Origin: an uncultured Eubacteriales bacterium
Lineage (GTDB): Bacteria; Bacillota; Clostridia; Oscillospirales; CAG-272
Assembly: GCA_949747515.1 (NCBI GenBank)
Contig: CATKFO010000068.1
Coordinates: 1 to 54,264 of the forward strand
Reading direction: 5' to 3'
Length of the DNA: 54,264 nt
Each line of letters begins with the position of its first letter. Position 1 is the first letter of the stretch. The position numbers were made by a program, and so were the translations under genes. This document shows positions 1-8,442 of the stretch, in pieces. The notes under the pieces were generated by a model. It saw only the letters and a program-made list of their open reading frames with translations. It did not search any database and was not told where the DNA came from.

Positions 1-541
1 CAGAAAGAACGAACCCTTTCATGCCGTTGGCCTGAAAGGGCAAAGAAAACAGAGACTCGCATCGCAAGAAATCGCCGCAGCTTGACTGCAAATATGCAGA
101 CAAACTGCTTTCGTATGCTTGTTGAAATGAAGCAAGCTTCAACAGCTGTTTGAAAGGATGTCAAAATGAGGCGTTCGCTCAGCATAGTGGAGTTGAGCGG
201 CAACCAAATTTGGTTCCAAGAGCGGTACGTTTGTATTGTATGGTTACGGTTTGCTTTTCGATAAACCTTGCGATAATTAAGGTTACTTCATTAACGTATA
301 CGCCTGTATAACATGTATAACACCTCGCGCCTGTTTTATATTGCGGGAGCGAAAGTTACGCTGAAGAGCGGCGCAATCTCTTCATTTTGAGAAACGTGAG
401 CTTACCTGCAGGAAAGCTTCGCTTCAAGAGATACCGAAGCGGGATTCGTATTGCTTCAATCCAGCGCAGCAGAGCATAATCCCGCGCGAAACTTATGACG
501 CCGTCATAGCTTTTTTGCTCAGCTTTTTCTCGAAAAAAGCT
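1..541 (+). repeat. Left copy of terminal inverted repeat (hairpin-rich, non-coding)
   Basis: This segment reappears in reverse complement at the other end of the window (53752-54264). A 29-nt block is identical (461-489 against 53804-53832), and 84-99 matches 54182-54197. By eye the copies are roughly four-fifths identical with short indels. The unit is a chain of small inverted repeats: 14-21 pairs with 33-40, CTGCA/TGCAG at 86-99, and AGCTTTTT-CTCG-AAAAAGCT at 521-541. No frame is open through both copies. The last hairpin lies 41 bp past the stop of the BrkB gene and may serve as its terminator. The homology appears to run off the window edge, so the outer boundary is unknown. Confidence 0.85.
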
Positions 542-581
542 TTAGTAAAATTGCTCAGTAAAATAGAGTTATTGCAAACAA

Positions 582-1487
582 CTATTTTTGTAAAGTCTTA
601 GCTTTACGTATCTTTTCAGCAGTAACCTCTCTCTTTCTGCGAATAGCGCATAATTTGTTAAATTCCGCGCCGAAAAGCAGAATCATCATGCAAAAATACA
701 TCCATAACATCAGAAGCACAATAGCGGCAAGGCTTCCGTAAATATATGATACTCTGGAAAAATAAACTGTGTACAAAGAATAAAAATATGAAAACAGCAT
801 CCATCCGGAAGCCGCTACAATAGCGCCAGGCAGATGAAATTTGAAGCTTCTTTCTACTGAAAAACCATGTCGATTCACGGCGTAATACAAGAAACAGAAG
901 AAAAAGGTAAGAAAAATAAATATCAACAGCGTTCTATATTTAAAAAAATCTTTAAATCGCATCAGCCATTCAAAATGATCGACAAGAATAGAATACAGCT
1001 GCTGTCCGAAAAGGACAAGAACCAACATAGCTACGAGCAACGCTATAAACACGGCGGTGTAAATCAAAGATACGACAATGGATCGTATGAAACCGCCGCC
1101 GGGCTCAGATTTATAAACAGTGGCGACTCCCCCGCGAACAGCGGAAATACCGCGTGAGGCCGTCCAAAAGGTAGTGACTGCGGTAACCGAAATCAGTTTT
1201 ATCGCAGGCCGTTCCGCAAGCTCCGAAAGTATGTCGCGAAACAGCGCGCCAACCTGTCCAGGAAGAGAACTCCCAAAAGAACTAATAAAATCATATACGC
1301 TGTCAGATATAACGTAACCGCTAAGACTAAACAAAAGCATAATAAACGGAATAGCCGATATAACTATAAAAAACGAAGCCTGCGCCGCGTATACAGACAC
1401 GCGATCCTCGGCCACTACGCTCGCCGCATGGGAAATTTTATCCATAGAACGGCGTATATTCATAAGTTTTGATTTTTTTGTCGACAT
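582..1487 (-). CDS. YihY/BrkB-family inner membrane protein
   Basis: Polytopic membrane protein of the YihY/BrkB family (formerly annotated as ribonuclease BN). Its molecular function is unsettled in the family. The translation has an amphipathic N-terminal segment and about six hydrophobic helices, with the family-typical AAQASFF segment near the first helix and a LLFGAEFN motif near the C-terminus before a basic tail. The ATG at 1487 follows AGGTGG closely. A TTG at 1556 would add 23 residues but looks less likely. The product is ~301 aa, normal for the family. It is transcribed divergently from nfo, with an overlapping promoter region. Confidence 0.85.
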   Translation of the reverse strand: MSTKKSKLMNIRRSMDKISHAASVVAEDRVSVYAAQASFFIVISAIPFIMLLFSLSGYVISDSVYDFISSFGSSLPGQVGALFRDILSELAERPAIKLISVTAVTTFWTASRGISAVRGGVATVYKSEPGGGFIRSIVVSLIYTAVFIALLVAMLVLVLFGQQLYSILVDHFEWLMRFKDFFKYRTLLIFIFLTFFFCFLYYAVNRHGFSVERSFKFHLPGAIVAASGWMLFSYFYSLYTVYFSRVSYIYGSLAAIVLLMLWMYFCMMILLFGAEFNKLCAIRRKREVTAEKIRKAKTLQK

Positions 1488-1603
1488 ACCACCTGTGTTT
1501 GAAGCGTAAACTTCACGGCAAAGTATCTGTAAATTTGCGCGCGTACGCGCTTCCAACCGCCGCGGGAATATTTTTAAGCGCCATTTGCAATACGGCGTAT
1601 TTT

Positions 1604-1638
1604 ATGATAAAATAGTAGGGATAATAATATTTTATCAT
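1604..1638. promoter_or_regulatory. AT-rich 11-bp inverted repeat (possible operator)
   Basis: ATGATAAAATA (1604-1614) and TATTTTATCAT (1628-1638) are perfect inverted arms separated by 13 nt. The right arm contains the predicted -10 box of the leftward BrkB promoter, and the left arm lies just downstream of its start. It could be a repressor site or a 5' UTR hairpin. It does not match a Fur, PerR or LexA consensus that I recognise. Confidence 0.45.
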
Positions 1639-1657
1639 TACAATTTGCTTTTGTCAA
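1629..1657 (-). promoter_or_regulatory. Sigma-A-type promoter for the BrkB gene
   Basis: On the minus strand TTGACA (1657-1652), a 17-nt spacer and TAAAAT (1634-1629). The -35 is a perfect consensus and the -10 is a one-base variant. It implies a ~130 nt leader before the ATG at 1487. Confidence 0.6.
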
Positions 1658-1678
1658 ACTGATTTTATCGACTAAAAT
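1651..1678 (+). promoter_or_regulatory. Promoter for the nfo-gat operon
   Basis: TTGTCA (1651-1656), a 16-nt spacer and TAAAAT (1673-1678), about 90 nt before the nfo start. Its -35 overlaps the -35 of the divergent BrkB promoter, so the two are likely to compete for polymerase. Confidence 0.45.
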
Positions 1679-1771
1679 ATGCAATTTTCGAGATAGCGTA
1701 AAAATATTTTTTCGACGCGTTTCAGCGCGGCAGAAAATTAAGACATACAAAGAAAGGCGTGATAAAAAACT

Positions 1772-2614
1772 ATGATATTTTATATCGGATGCCATTTATC
1801 AACTACGGGCGGATACCTCGCTATGGGTAAGCGAGCCCTATCCATCGGAGGAAACACATTTCAGTTTTTTACAAAAAATCCAAGAGGACGCTCCGCTGGA
1901 AAACCGGCCGACCCAGCCGACGTGTCGGCTTTATGCGAACTTATAAAAGAAAACGGAATGCACGCCCCTCTCGCCCACGCTCCTTATACCTATAATCCTT
2001 GTTCCGCCGATCGGACGGTACGCGAGTACACGACCGCATCAATGCGCGGCGAGCTCGAATTTCTTGAAAGTATCGAAGGAGCAATGTACAACTTCCACCC
2101 TGGCTGTCACGTCGGACAAGGAGTTGAAGCAGGAATCGAATATATTTCCGGAATGCTCGGCTCTATTATGTGGAAAGATATGAAGACGAAGGTTCTGCTT
2201 GAAACTATGGCCGGAAAAGGAACGGAGCTTGGCCGAAATTTTGAAGAGCTGGCGCAAATAATTGAAAAAACAGACGGCTCCGTCAGAGATAATTTAGGAG
2301 TGTGTCTCGATACCTGCCATGTCCACGACGGCGGATACAAAATCGCCGAAGATCCGGACGGCGTCATCGATGAATTCGATAGAGTAATAGGAATATCTCG
2401 TCTCCGAGCCATACACTTGAACGACAGCAAAAATCCAATAGGCGCCGCAAAAGACCGACATGAAAGGCTGGGGCTCGGACACATACCTTTAGACGCTATG
2501 GAACGACTTATAAATCATCCAAAGTTACAAGGAATACCGTTTTACCTTGAAACTCCAAACGAACTTGAAGGATACGCCGAAGAAATAAATCTACTAAAAG
2601 AGCGTAAAATATAG
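1772..2614 (+). CDS. nfo: Deoxyribonuclease IV (AP endonuclease, Nfo)
   Basis: Endonuclease IV cleaves 5' of abasic sites in base-excision repair, using three metal ions in a TIM barrel. The 280-residue product has the family length. Visible motifs are the N-terminal IGCHLS strand, the NFHPG metal-binding segment, CLDTCH, HLNDSK, and a C-terminal ETPNE where the Q1-family enzymes carry an ETP metal ligand. The ATG at 1772 is preceded by AAAGAAAGGCG. The next gene starts 20 bp downstream, so it probably heads an operon with the amidotransferase genes. Nothing looks damaged. Confidence 0.95.
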   Translation: MIFYIGCHLSTTGGYLAMGKRALSIGGNTFQFFTKNPRGRSAGKPADPADVSALCELIKENGMHAPLAHAPYTYNPCSADRTVREYTTASMRGELEFLESIEGAMYNFHPGCHVGQGVEAGIEYISGMLGSIMWKDMKTKVLLETMAGKGTELGRNFEELAQIIEKTDGSVRDNLGVCLDTCHVHDGGYKIAEDPDGVIDEFDRVIGISRLRAIHLNDSKNPIGAAKDRHERLGLGHIPLDAMERLINHPKLQGIPFYLETPNELEGYAEEINLLKERKI

Positions 2615-2634
2615 GATATTAAAGGGTAACTAAA

Positions 2635-2979
2635 ATGATAACTGACGCGGAGAAATCCTTGGTTGAAAACGCGGTAAGAGCCAATGTTGGCCGCGAGCTT
2701 TCAAGCGATTCATTTAAAAGTAGGCTTAAGACGCTCGAAAAATTAAACCAATACAAAAAAGCGAACGGGCGCTTATGTACGGACGACGAATATGTAAAAT
2801 CAAGAGAACTACCGTGTTTTACATCTCCCGCGGCGCCGAATTTTTTTCGAAACGATCGCTTGGAACGATCGAAGCTATGCTTACAGATTTCCGTCGAGAA
2901 AGAGAACGACAATGAAAATTTTTCAGACGGGCTTAATCGACGCGAGGGCGGACTTGTCCTCGCAGGAAATTATAAATGA
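2635..2979 (+). CDS. gatC: Probable divergent GatC subunit
   Basis: A 114-residue protein immediately upstream of gatA, where gatC is expected. The N-terminal half reads as two helices. The segment NFFRNDRLERS (about residues 69-79) resembles the conserved N-V-x-R-E-D-x-x-x-P-S motif with which GatC wraps GatA. The rest is poorly conserved, and the usual C-terminal segment (L-A-N-A-P, then a V-P-x-V tail) is not seen. The protein is also longer than the usual ~95 residues. AAGGG precedes the ATG, and gatA follows after 18 bp. It rests mainly on gene order plus one short motif; a frameshifted or unrelated gene is possible. Confidence 0.5.
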   Translation: MITDAEKSLVENAVRANVGRELSSDSFKSRLKTLEKLNQYKKANGRLCTDDEYVKSRELPCFTSPAAPNFFRNDRLERSKLCLQISVEKENDNENFSDGLNRREGGLVLAGNYK

Positions 2980-2997
2980 GGAAAGGCGTGTCTTTCA

Positions 2998-4389
2998 ATG
3001 TCTATCGACGCTGTGAATAACCATAATAGTATAGATTACGTCAGCGAAGTTGTAAACGGCGGGCAAATTTCCGCGCGTGAAATATGCGAAACGGCTTTAA
3101 ACAACGCTGAAAAAGATATTTGCGGATCGTTTATAACCGTTACTCGCCGGGAAGCTATTTCGGCCGCAGACAGAGTCGACAAAGCAATATCTAATGGAAT
3201 ACGGCTTCCTCTTGCTGGAATAACACTAGCGGTCAAAGACAATATTTGTACCGCCGGAATAAGGACGACGTGCGCGTCGGCGGCGCTCGAGTATTTTGTC
3301 CCGTCATACGACGCAACCGCATACGAAAGACTTATCGCGGCCGGGTGCGTTCCGATAGGAAAAACTAATATGGACGAATTCGCTATGGGATCGGAAGGTT
3401 CTTTGTCTCACTTCGGAATAACGCGCAATCCTTTAAATCCGGATTTGATCGCGGGCGGTTCATCTTCAGGTTCTGCGGCTGCGGTATCGGCGAAAATCGC
3501 CTCGGTCTCTCTGGGCAGCGATACGGGAGGCTCATCGCGACAGCCCGCGGGTCTGTGCGCCCTTGTTTCAATGAAACCCACGTATGGACGAATTTCCAGG
3601 CAGGGACTTGTAGAATTTGCTCCGTCAATGGATCAGATATGTCCAATCACCCATACTGTAAAAGAAAACGCTATGATTATTTCCGTGATGGAAGGCGCCG
3701 ATTTTAAGGATCTCAGTATGAGGCGGGATTTAGATATGATAAATCCTACTCCTGAATCAAAAATTCCCGAAAGAATGGGAGTATTTATTCCAACCGGCTG
3801 CTCAGCCGCCGTAGTTAACGCGGTCCGTAAAGCTTCTATGCTGTTTTCGGAGTCAGGATCGGAATGCGAGCCGGCTGAATTGCCAGAACAGAGTTACGCA
3901 GTATGCGTCTATAACGCGCTTAGCTCCGTAGAAGCTCTTTCATGCCTTGCGAGGTACGACGGTATGAAATATAAGTCGGCGGATTTAAGCTCCGTTAAAG
4001 ATATTTCAAGCGCTCGGGAAATACGAGGACAATGCTTTGGAAAAGAAGTAAAGGAACGTTTAGCCCTCGGAGCGGCCGCGCTGTCCGTTAACGACGCGGC
4101 TCTGTATCGGACAGCCGTAGATCTGAGAAAAAAGATCGCTGTTGAAACGGACGCGCTGTTTGAAAAATATAAAGTAATAATTATGCCTACGACCAAACGA
4201 ACGTCGTACCGTTTCGGACAGTACTATAATGAAGACGACGCGGATCTTAATTTAGTATACGCCAATCTGACCGGATGTCCGGCAATATCCGTTCCATTTG
4301 CAGGCGCGTCCGTTCAGCTTATGGCTGCAAGGGGAGAAGACAACGCTCTTTATAGCGCCGCAAAATTTCTTGAAGATAATAATAGCTAA
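2998..4389 (+). CDS. gatA: Asp/Glu-tRNA(Asn/Gln) amidotransferase subunit A
   Basis: Amidase-signature subunit of GatCAB, which releases ammonia from glutamine and passes it to GatB for conversion of mischarged Glu-tRNA(Gln) or Asp-tRNA(Asn). The catalytic triad is visible: Lys80 in AVKDN, the cis-Ser in GGSSSGSAA (about 155-159), and nucleophile Ser179 in GSDTGGSSRQP. Ser180 stands where many GatA proteins have Ile. At 463 residues it is slightly short: the usual LPVGLQLIG segment near the C-terminus is reduced to ASVQLMAARG. GAGGAAAGGCG lies just upstream of the ATG. gatB follows after a 113-bp gap. Confidence 0.93.
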   Translation: MSIDAVNNHNSIDYVSEVVNGGQISAREICETALNNAEKDICGSFITVTRREAISAADRVDKAISNGIRLPLAGITLAVKDNICTAGIRTTCASAALEYFVPSYDATAYERLIAAGCVPIGKTNMDEFAMGSEGSLSHFGITRNPLNPDLIAGGSSSGSAAAVSAKIASVSLGSDTGGSSRQPAGLCALVSMKPTYGRISRQGLVEFAPSMDQICPITHTVKENAMIISVMEGADFKDLSMRRDLDMINPTPESKIPERMGVFIPTGCSAAVVNAVRKASMLFSESGSECEPAELPEQSYAVCVYNALSSVEALSCLARYDGMKYKSADLSSVKDISSAREIRGQCFGKEVKERLALGAAALSVNDAALYRTAVDLRKKIAVETDALFEKYKVIIMPTTKRTSYRFGQYYNEDDADLNLVYANLTGCPAISVPFAGASVQLMAARGEDNALYSAAKFLEDNNS

Positions 4390-4502
4390 AAAATAATCAA
4401 CGTTCTCTATTATTTGATACGCGGCCTCTCGGGCAAATCTGAAACCTTTTAAACAGAGCCGTAAATTAAAGCAAATTCTAAGAAGGGCATATTTTCACAA
4501 GC

Positions 4503-5963
4503 ATGACTGAAATCAAATCATACAAAGGGTACGAACCTGTTATAGGCGTCGAAGTACACGTAGAGCTAAAAACCATAACGAAGGCCTTTTGCTCCTGCTC
4601 GGCTAAATACGGCGATATTCCCAACGCCAACGTTTGTCCCATCTGTCTCGGCATGCCCGGAACAATGCCCTCGCTGAATCAAGAAGCGATAAAGCTCGCG
4701 GCCGCGGCGGGACTTGCTCTCGGCTGCGAATTGTCGCCCGTTTCGCGCTTCGACAGAAAGCACTACTATTATTCAGACTTGCCTAAAGGATATCAAATAA
4801 CCCAATATTACTCTCCGCTTTGCCGCGACGGCCTACTTAGATATGAAGTCGGCGGTTCTGAAAAAATCGCGCGCATTACTCGAATACATCTTGAAGAAGA
4901 CGCGGGTCGGCTTATAAACCGCAACGGAGAAACGTTCGCCGACTACAACAGATGCGGAGCTCCGCTCATCGAGATAGTTACAGCGCCGGACATGCGTAGT
5001 TCTGAAGAAGCCATGGCGTTTGTAGAAGAGCTACGGAGAACCTTGCTTTTCGCGGGCATATCGGATTGCAAAATGAACGAAGGTTCCTTAAGATGCGACG
5101 TAAACATTTCCGTACGTCCATTGGGCGAGGAAACTCTCGGAGCAAGATGCGAAATCAAAAACATTAATTCCATAAATTATCTTGGACGAGCCATTGACTA
5201 CGAACTTGTCCGTCAGACAGAGGAGATACTATCCGGGAAAGAAATAAGTACTGAAACGAGAAGATTTTCAGAAGACGACGGAACAACCGAACGCATGAGA
5301 GACAAAGAAACTCCTCTTGATTACAGATATACGATCGAACCCAATCTGCCTCCTATCATAATAGATAAAAATTATATTAACGATATTTTAAAATCCATGC
5401 CGACTTTGCATAGAGAGCGGATATCCCGATATACGGAAAAACTTGGACTAAGACGAGAAGACGCAAAACTGATATGCTGCTCGCCAGAAAGCGCGGAATA
5501 TTTTGATCTCGCCGTATCGCAGGCGCCCATGGAATCAATAAAGACTGTCGCGTCCCTATATATCGGCGAAGTATTACCGCTGCTGCGCGAAAAAAAGTCC
5601 GTCGCAAGCCCAAAGAGACTATCGGAAATCTCTTCTCTCTATGTAAAAGGCCGGATCACCGCCGCGGCCGCAAAGAAGCTGCTCGTAATAACTTCCGAGA
5701 GGGATGTGCCCGCGTCGGAGCTCGCCGAAGAACTTGGACTTACGATCATAAGCGATCGAGACGAAATCAGTCAATATGTTTTAGAAGCGGTCGAGGCTAA
5801 TCCAAAGGCCGTCGCCGATATTTCTCGAGGCAAAACTCAGGCTATGAAAGCGATCGTAGGCGCCGTAATGAAGATTACGTCCGGCCGCGCGGAACCGTCT
5901 ATAGTAAACGAGGAGGTTAAGAAACATTTTGATAAAAAAATCGATCTCGGTAAAGAAAAATAA
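4503..5963 (+). CDS. gatB: Asp/Glu-tRNA(Asn/Gln) amidotransferase subunit B
   Basis: GatB phosphorylates the mischarged aminoacyl-tRNA carboxylate and amidates it with ammonia channelled from GatA. The 486-residue product begins with the family signature YEPVIGVEVHVEL. It has the Cys cluster C-x-C-(x)n-C-P-x-C-L-G-M-P-G near residues 31-54 and the YYYSDLPKGYQITQY segment. A helical YqeY-like tRNA-binding tail covers about 330-480. AGAAGGG precedes the ATG. Because asnS is directly downstream, the complex here most likely serves Glu-to-Gln conversion on tRNA(Gln). Confidence 0.96.
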   Translation: MTEIKSYKGYEPVIGVEVHVELKTITKAFCSCSAKYGDIPNANVCPICLGMPGTMPSLNQEAIKLAAAAGLALGCELSPVSRFDRKHYYYSDLPKGYQITQYYSPLCRDGLLRYEVGGSEKIARITRIHLEEDAGRLINRNGETFADYNRCGAPLIEIVTAPDMRSSEEAMAFVEELRRTLLFAGISDCKMNEGSLRCDVNISVRPLGEETLGARCEIKNINSINYLGRAIDYELVRQTEEILSGKEISTETRRFSEDDGTTERMRDKETPLDYRYTIEPNLPPIIIDKNYINDILKSMPTLHRERISRYTEKLGLRREDAKLICCSPESAEYFDLAVSQAPMESIKTVASLYIGEVLPLLREKKSVASPKRLSEISSLYVKGRITAAAAKKLLVITSERDVPASELAEELGLTIISDRDEISQYVLEAVEANPKAVADISRGKTQAMKAIVGAVMKITSGRAEPSIVNEEVKKHFDKKIDLGKEK

Positions 5964-5979
5964 AAATTTGTTTTTTCCG

Positions 5980-6008
5980 TTTACACGCGGGAAAAAATGT
6001 GATAAAAT
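5980..6008 (+). promoter_or_regulatory. Promoter for asnS
   Basis: TTTACA (5980-5985), a 17-nt spacer and TAAAAT (6003-6008), leaving a ~57 nt leader before the asnS ATG. No T-box structure fits in so short a leader. Confidence 0.5.
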
Positions 6009-6071
6009 GTAATGTAATGCTAATTAACGCAAAAATTATGTTATATATACGCTTTTTGGAGGAAGCCTCCC

Positions 6072-7463
6072 ATGGAATTTACATCTTTCCGAACTTTATA
6101 TCGCCAGATGGACTGCGTAAACCGCGATTGCGTTACCGTATGCGGCTGGGTTAGAAGCATACGCGACTCGAAAACTTTCGGTTTTATCACGCTCTCCGAC
6201 GGTACGTTTTTCACTCCCGTTCAGGTTGTTTACGATGATACTCTTCCAAATTTCGCCGACATCTGTAAGTTTAGCGTCGGGTCCGCCGTTGTTGTAAAAG
6301 GAAAAGTGGTTCTTACGCCGGACGCTAAACAGCCCTTTGAAATTCATGCGGACGAAATTATTCTTGAAGGCGCGTCGACGCCGGACTATCCGCTTCAAAA
6401 GAAAAGACATAGCCCGGAATATCTCAGAACCATATCTCATCTCCGCCCGCGAACCAACCTTTTTCAAGCGGTATTCCGCGTCAGATCCCTCGCCGCTTAC
6501 GCTATCCACAAATTCTTTCAGGATAGAAATTTCGTATACGTCCATACCCCCATTATTACTGGCAGCGACTGCGAGGGCGCGGGAGAAATGTTCCGCGTCA
6601 CCACTATGGACGTTAACAATATTCCTAAAAATGAAGACGGAAGCGTAGATTTTTCACGAGACTTCTTCGGTAAGAGCGCAAACCTCACCGTATCAGGTCA
6701 GCTTAACGGCGAAACGTACGCAATGGCGTTCAGAAATATCTATACCTTCGGTCCGACGTTCCGCGCTGAAAATTCGAACACTACCCGCCATGCGGCCGAG
6801 TTCTGGATGATCGAACCTGAAATTGCTTTCGCCGATCTATCTGACGATATGCAGCTTGCGGAGGACATGATCAAATTTATAATTCGATTCGTTATGGAAA
6901 ACGCTCCGGAAGAGATGCAGTTCTTCAATTCTTTTGTTGATAAAGGACTTATCGCTCGTCTCGAACACGTCGCTTCTTCGGACTTCGGCCGAGTTACGTA
7001 TACGGAAGCTATTGAAATGCTTGAAAAACACAACGATAGCTTCGACTATAAGGTAAGCTGGGGCTGCGACCTTCAAACCGAGCACGAGAGATATTTGACC
7101 GAGCAAATATTCGGCCGTCCTGTATTCGTTACAGACTATCCGAAGGAAATCAAAGCGTTCTATATGAAACTTAACGACGACGGAAAGACTGTCGCCGCTA
7201 TGGACTGCCTTGTTCCCGGTATAGGAGAAATAATCGGAGGCTCTCAAAGAGAAGACGACATCGACAAGCTGACGGAAAGAATGAAGGAACTGGACCTTGA
7301 CGAAGAATCATACGGTTTTTATCTCGATCTTCGCAAATACGGCTCGGCGCGCCACGCGGGCTTCGGGCTTGGCTTTGAAAGATGCGTCATGTATCTGACC
7401 GGAGTCTCAAATATCCGCGACGTTCTGCCCTTCCCGCGGACGGTCGGCAACTGCGAATTGTAA
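6072..7463 (+). CDS. asnS: Asparaginyl-tRNA synthetase
   Basis: Class IIb synthetase that charges tRNA(Asn) with asparagine. The 463-residue product has an N-terminal OB-fold anticodon-binding domain (about 15-105, [11 protein letters not shown]) and then the class II catalytic domain. Motif 2 region reads [21 protein letters not shown], with the AsnRS-type T-R-H-A-A-E-F. Motif 3 is [15 protein letters not shown]. The sequence GGAGGAAGCC sits before the ATG. A terminator follows at 7491. Its presence implies that the organism does not need transamidation for Asn-tRNA. Confidence 0.96.
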   Translation: MEFTSFRTLYRQMDCVNRDCVTVCGWVRSIRDSKTFGFITLSDGTFFTPVQVVYDDTLPNFADICKFSVGSAVVVKGKVVLTPDAKQPFEIHADEIILEGASTPDYPLQKKRHSPEYLRTISHLRPRTNLFQAVFRVRSLAAYAIHKFFQDRNFVYVHTPIITGSDCEGAGEMFRVTTMDVNNIPKNEDGSVDFSRDFFGKSANLTVSGQLNGETYAMAFRNIYTFGPTFRAENSNTTRHAAEFWMIEPEIAFADLSDDMQLAEDMIKFIIRFVMENAPEEMQFFNSFVDKGLIARLEHVASSDFGRVTYTEAIEMLEKHNDSFDYKVSWGCDLQTEHERYLTEQIFGRPVFVTDYPKEIKAFYMKLNDDGKTVAAMDCLVPGIGEIIGGSQREDDIDKLTERMKELDLDEESYGFYLDLRKYGSARHAGFGLGFERCVMYLTGVSNIRDVLPFPRTVGNCEL

Positions 7464-7490
7464 TAAAAAACAAAGGAATAAAATAACTAA

Positions 7491-7533
7491 AAAGATCCCG
7501 AAATATTCAGAAATGAAAATCTCCGGGATCTTT
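7491..7533. terminator. Bidirectional terminator between asnS and HAD gene
   Basis: AAAGATCCCG (7491-7500) pairs with CGGGATCTTT (7524-7533). The A-rich 5' flank and T-rich 3' flank suit termination of both converging genes. Confidence 0.85.
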
Positions 7534-7543
7534 ATTATGTTTT

Positions 7544-8257
7544 TTATTTTATCAAAAGATCTTCTATATACTTTAAAAGATCCGAAAATCCGCCGTTAGG
7601 ATATTCGGATATATCCTCGTTCTTTCTATTTATAAGACAATTTGTCAGCAAAAACGTCGTCATGCCTGTTTTACGAGCCGACATATCGTCCGACACGTCG
7701 TTGCCTACCATCAGGCAATCTTTACACGTAACCCCCATGCGCTCCGCAATATCCGAATAATACGCGGGATTAGGCTTGCAGAACCTGGAGTTTTCATACG
7801 ATGTGACAAGTTTAAAATCGGACGGTTCAAGTCCGGCCCAACGCGCGCGCTTTTCCGTGGCGGTTCTCGGAAATATCGGATTTGTAGCGAGAGCTATCGC
7901 AACGCCGGCGTTCCTGAGAAAAGCTACGATTTTCGAGGGCTCCTCCGCGTATCCGCATTTTTCTTTCAGCGACTCAAAATCGCTCGTATAAAACTTATCG
8001 AAAAGGGGCTTGTCCTTTAGAGAAGATTCTCCGAATTCTTCTCCGAACATCCTCCAAAACAGTTCTTCATTCGTCCTCTCTCCATTGTTTGCGACCATAG
8101 CCGTCGTGCCGTCCCATATAGTTTTTATGAGAGTCTTAGGGTCATATTTATCCGCAAATTTATCGGCTATCAATTCAAGATAACTATTTATAAACATATC
8201 CTGATTCATAGGAAGAAGAGTTCCGTCGAGATCAAATAGTACGGCTTTTAAACTCAT
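7544..8257 (-). CDS. HAD-superfamily hydrolase
   Basis: Haloacid-dehalogenase-type phosphatase of 237 residues, substrate unknown. Motif I FDLDGTLLP carries the nucleophile and acid/base Asp pair. Motif II lies around ALATNP (Thr), the motif III Lys around KPNPAYY, and motif IV is VGNDVSDDM. The alpha-helical cap sits between motifs I and II, as in subfamily I. GAGAGGAG precedes the ATG. It is a single-gene unit converging on asnS. Confidence 0.9.
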   Translation of the reverse strand: MSLKAVLFDLDGTLLPMNQDMFINSYLELIADKFADKYDPKTLIKTIWDGTTAMVANNGERTNEELFWRMFGEEFGESSLKDKPLFDKFYTSDFESLKEKCGYAEEPSKIVAFLRNAGVAIALATNPIFPRTATEKRARWAGLEPSDFKLVTSYENSRFCKPNPAYYSDIAERMGVTCKDCLMVGNDVSDDMSARKTGMTTFLLTNCLINRKNEDISEYPNGGFSDLLKYIEDLLIK

Positions 8258-8294
8258 TTATTTTCTCCTCTCGTTTATTCTTTCAGTTATATGT

Positions 8295-8323
8295 ATTTTA
8301 ACATAGACTCTCCATTTTTTCAA
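8295..8323 (-). promoter_or_regulatory. Promoter for the HAD hydrolase gene
   Basis: On the minus strand TTGAAA (8323-8318), a 17-nt spacer and TAAAAT (8300-8295), ~40 nt before the ATG. Confidence 0.55.
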
Positions 8324-8360
8324 CCATGGCAAATATATGATAAAAATCTCTTAGTATGCG

Positions 8361-8389
8361 TTGTATTTAACAAAAAGGTTTGATATAAT
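8361..8389 (+). promoter_or_regulatory. Promoter for the P-type ATPase gene
   Basis: TTGTAT (8361-8366), a 17-nt spacer and consensus TATAAT (8384-8389). AGGAGG at 8430-8435 follows, and the TTG start is at 8443. Confidence 0.6.
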
Positions 8390-8442
8390 AATAAAATAAT
8401 AGAAAATACCAAACGATAATTTTATATTCAGGAGGCCGCACA

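Noticed and set aside
1574..1795. 73-codon minus-strand frame over the BrkB-nfo gap
   Set aside because: It crosses the divergent promoters and the nfo start and has no binding site.
6009..6071. T-box riboswitch before asnS
   Set aside because: The leader is only ~60 nt and lacks a T-box core (UGGN) and specifier stem.
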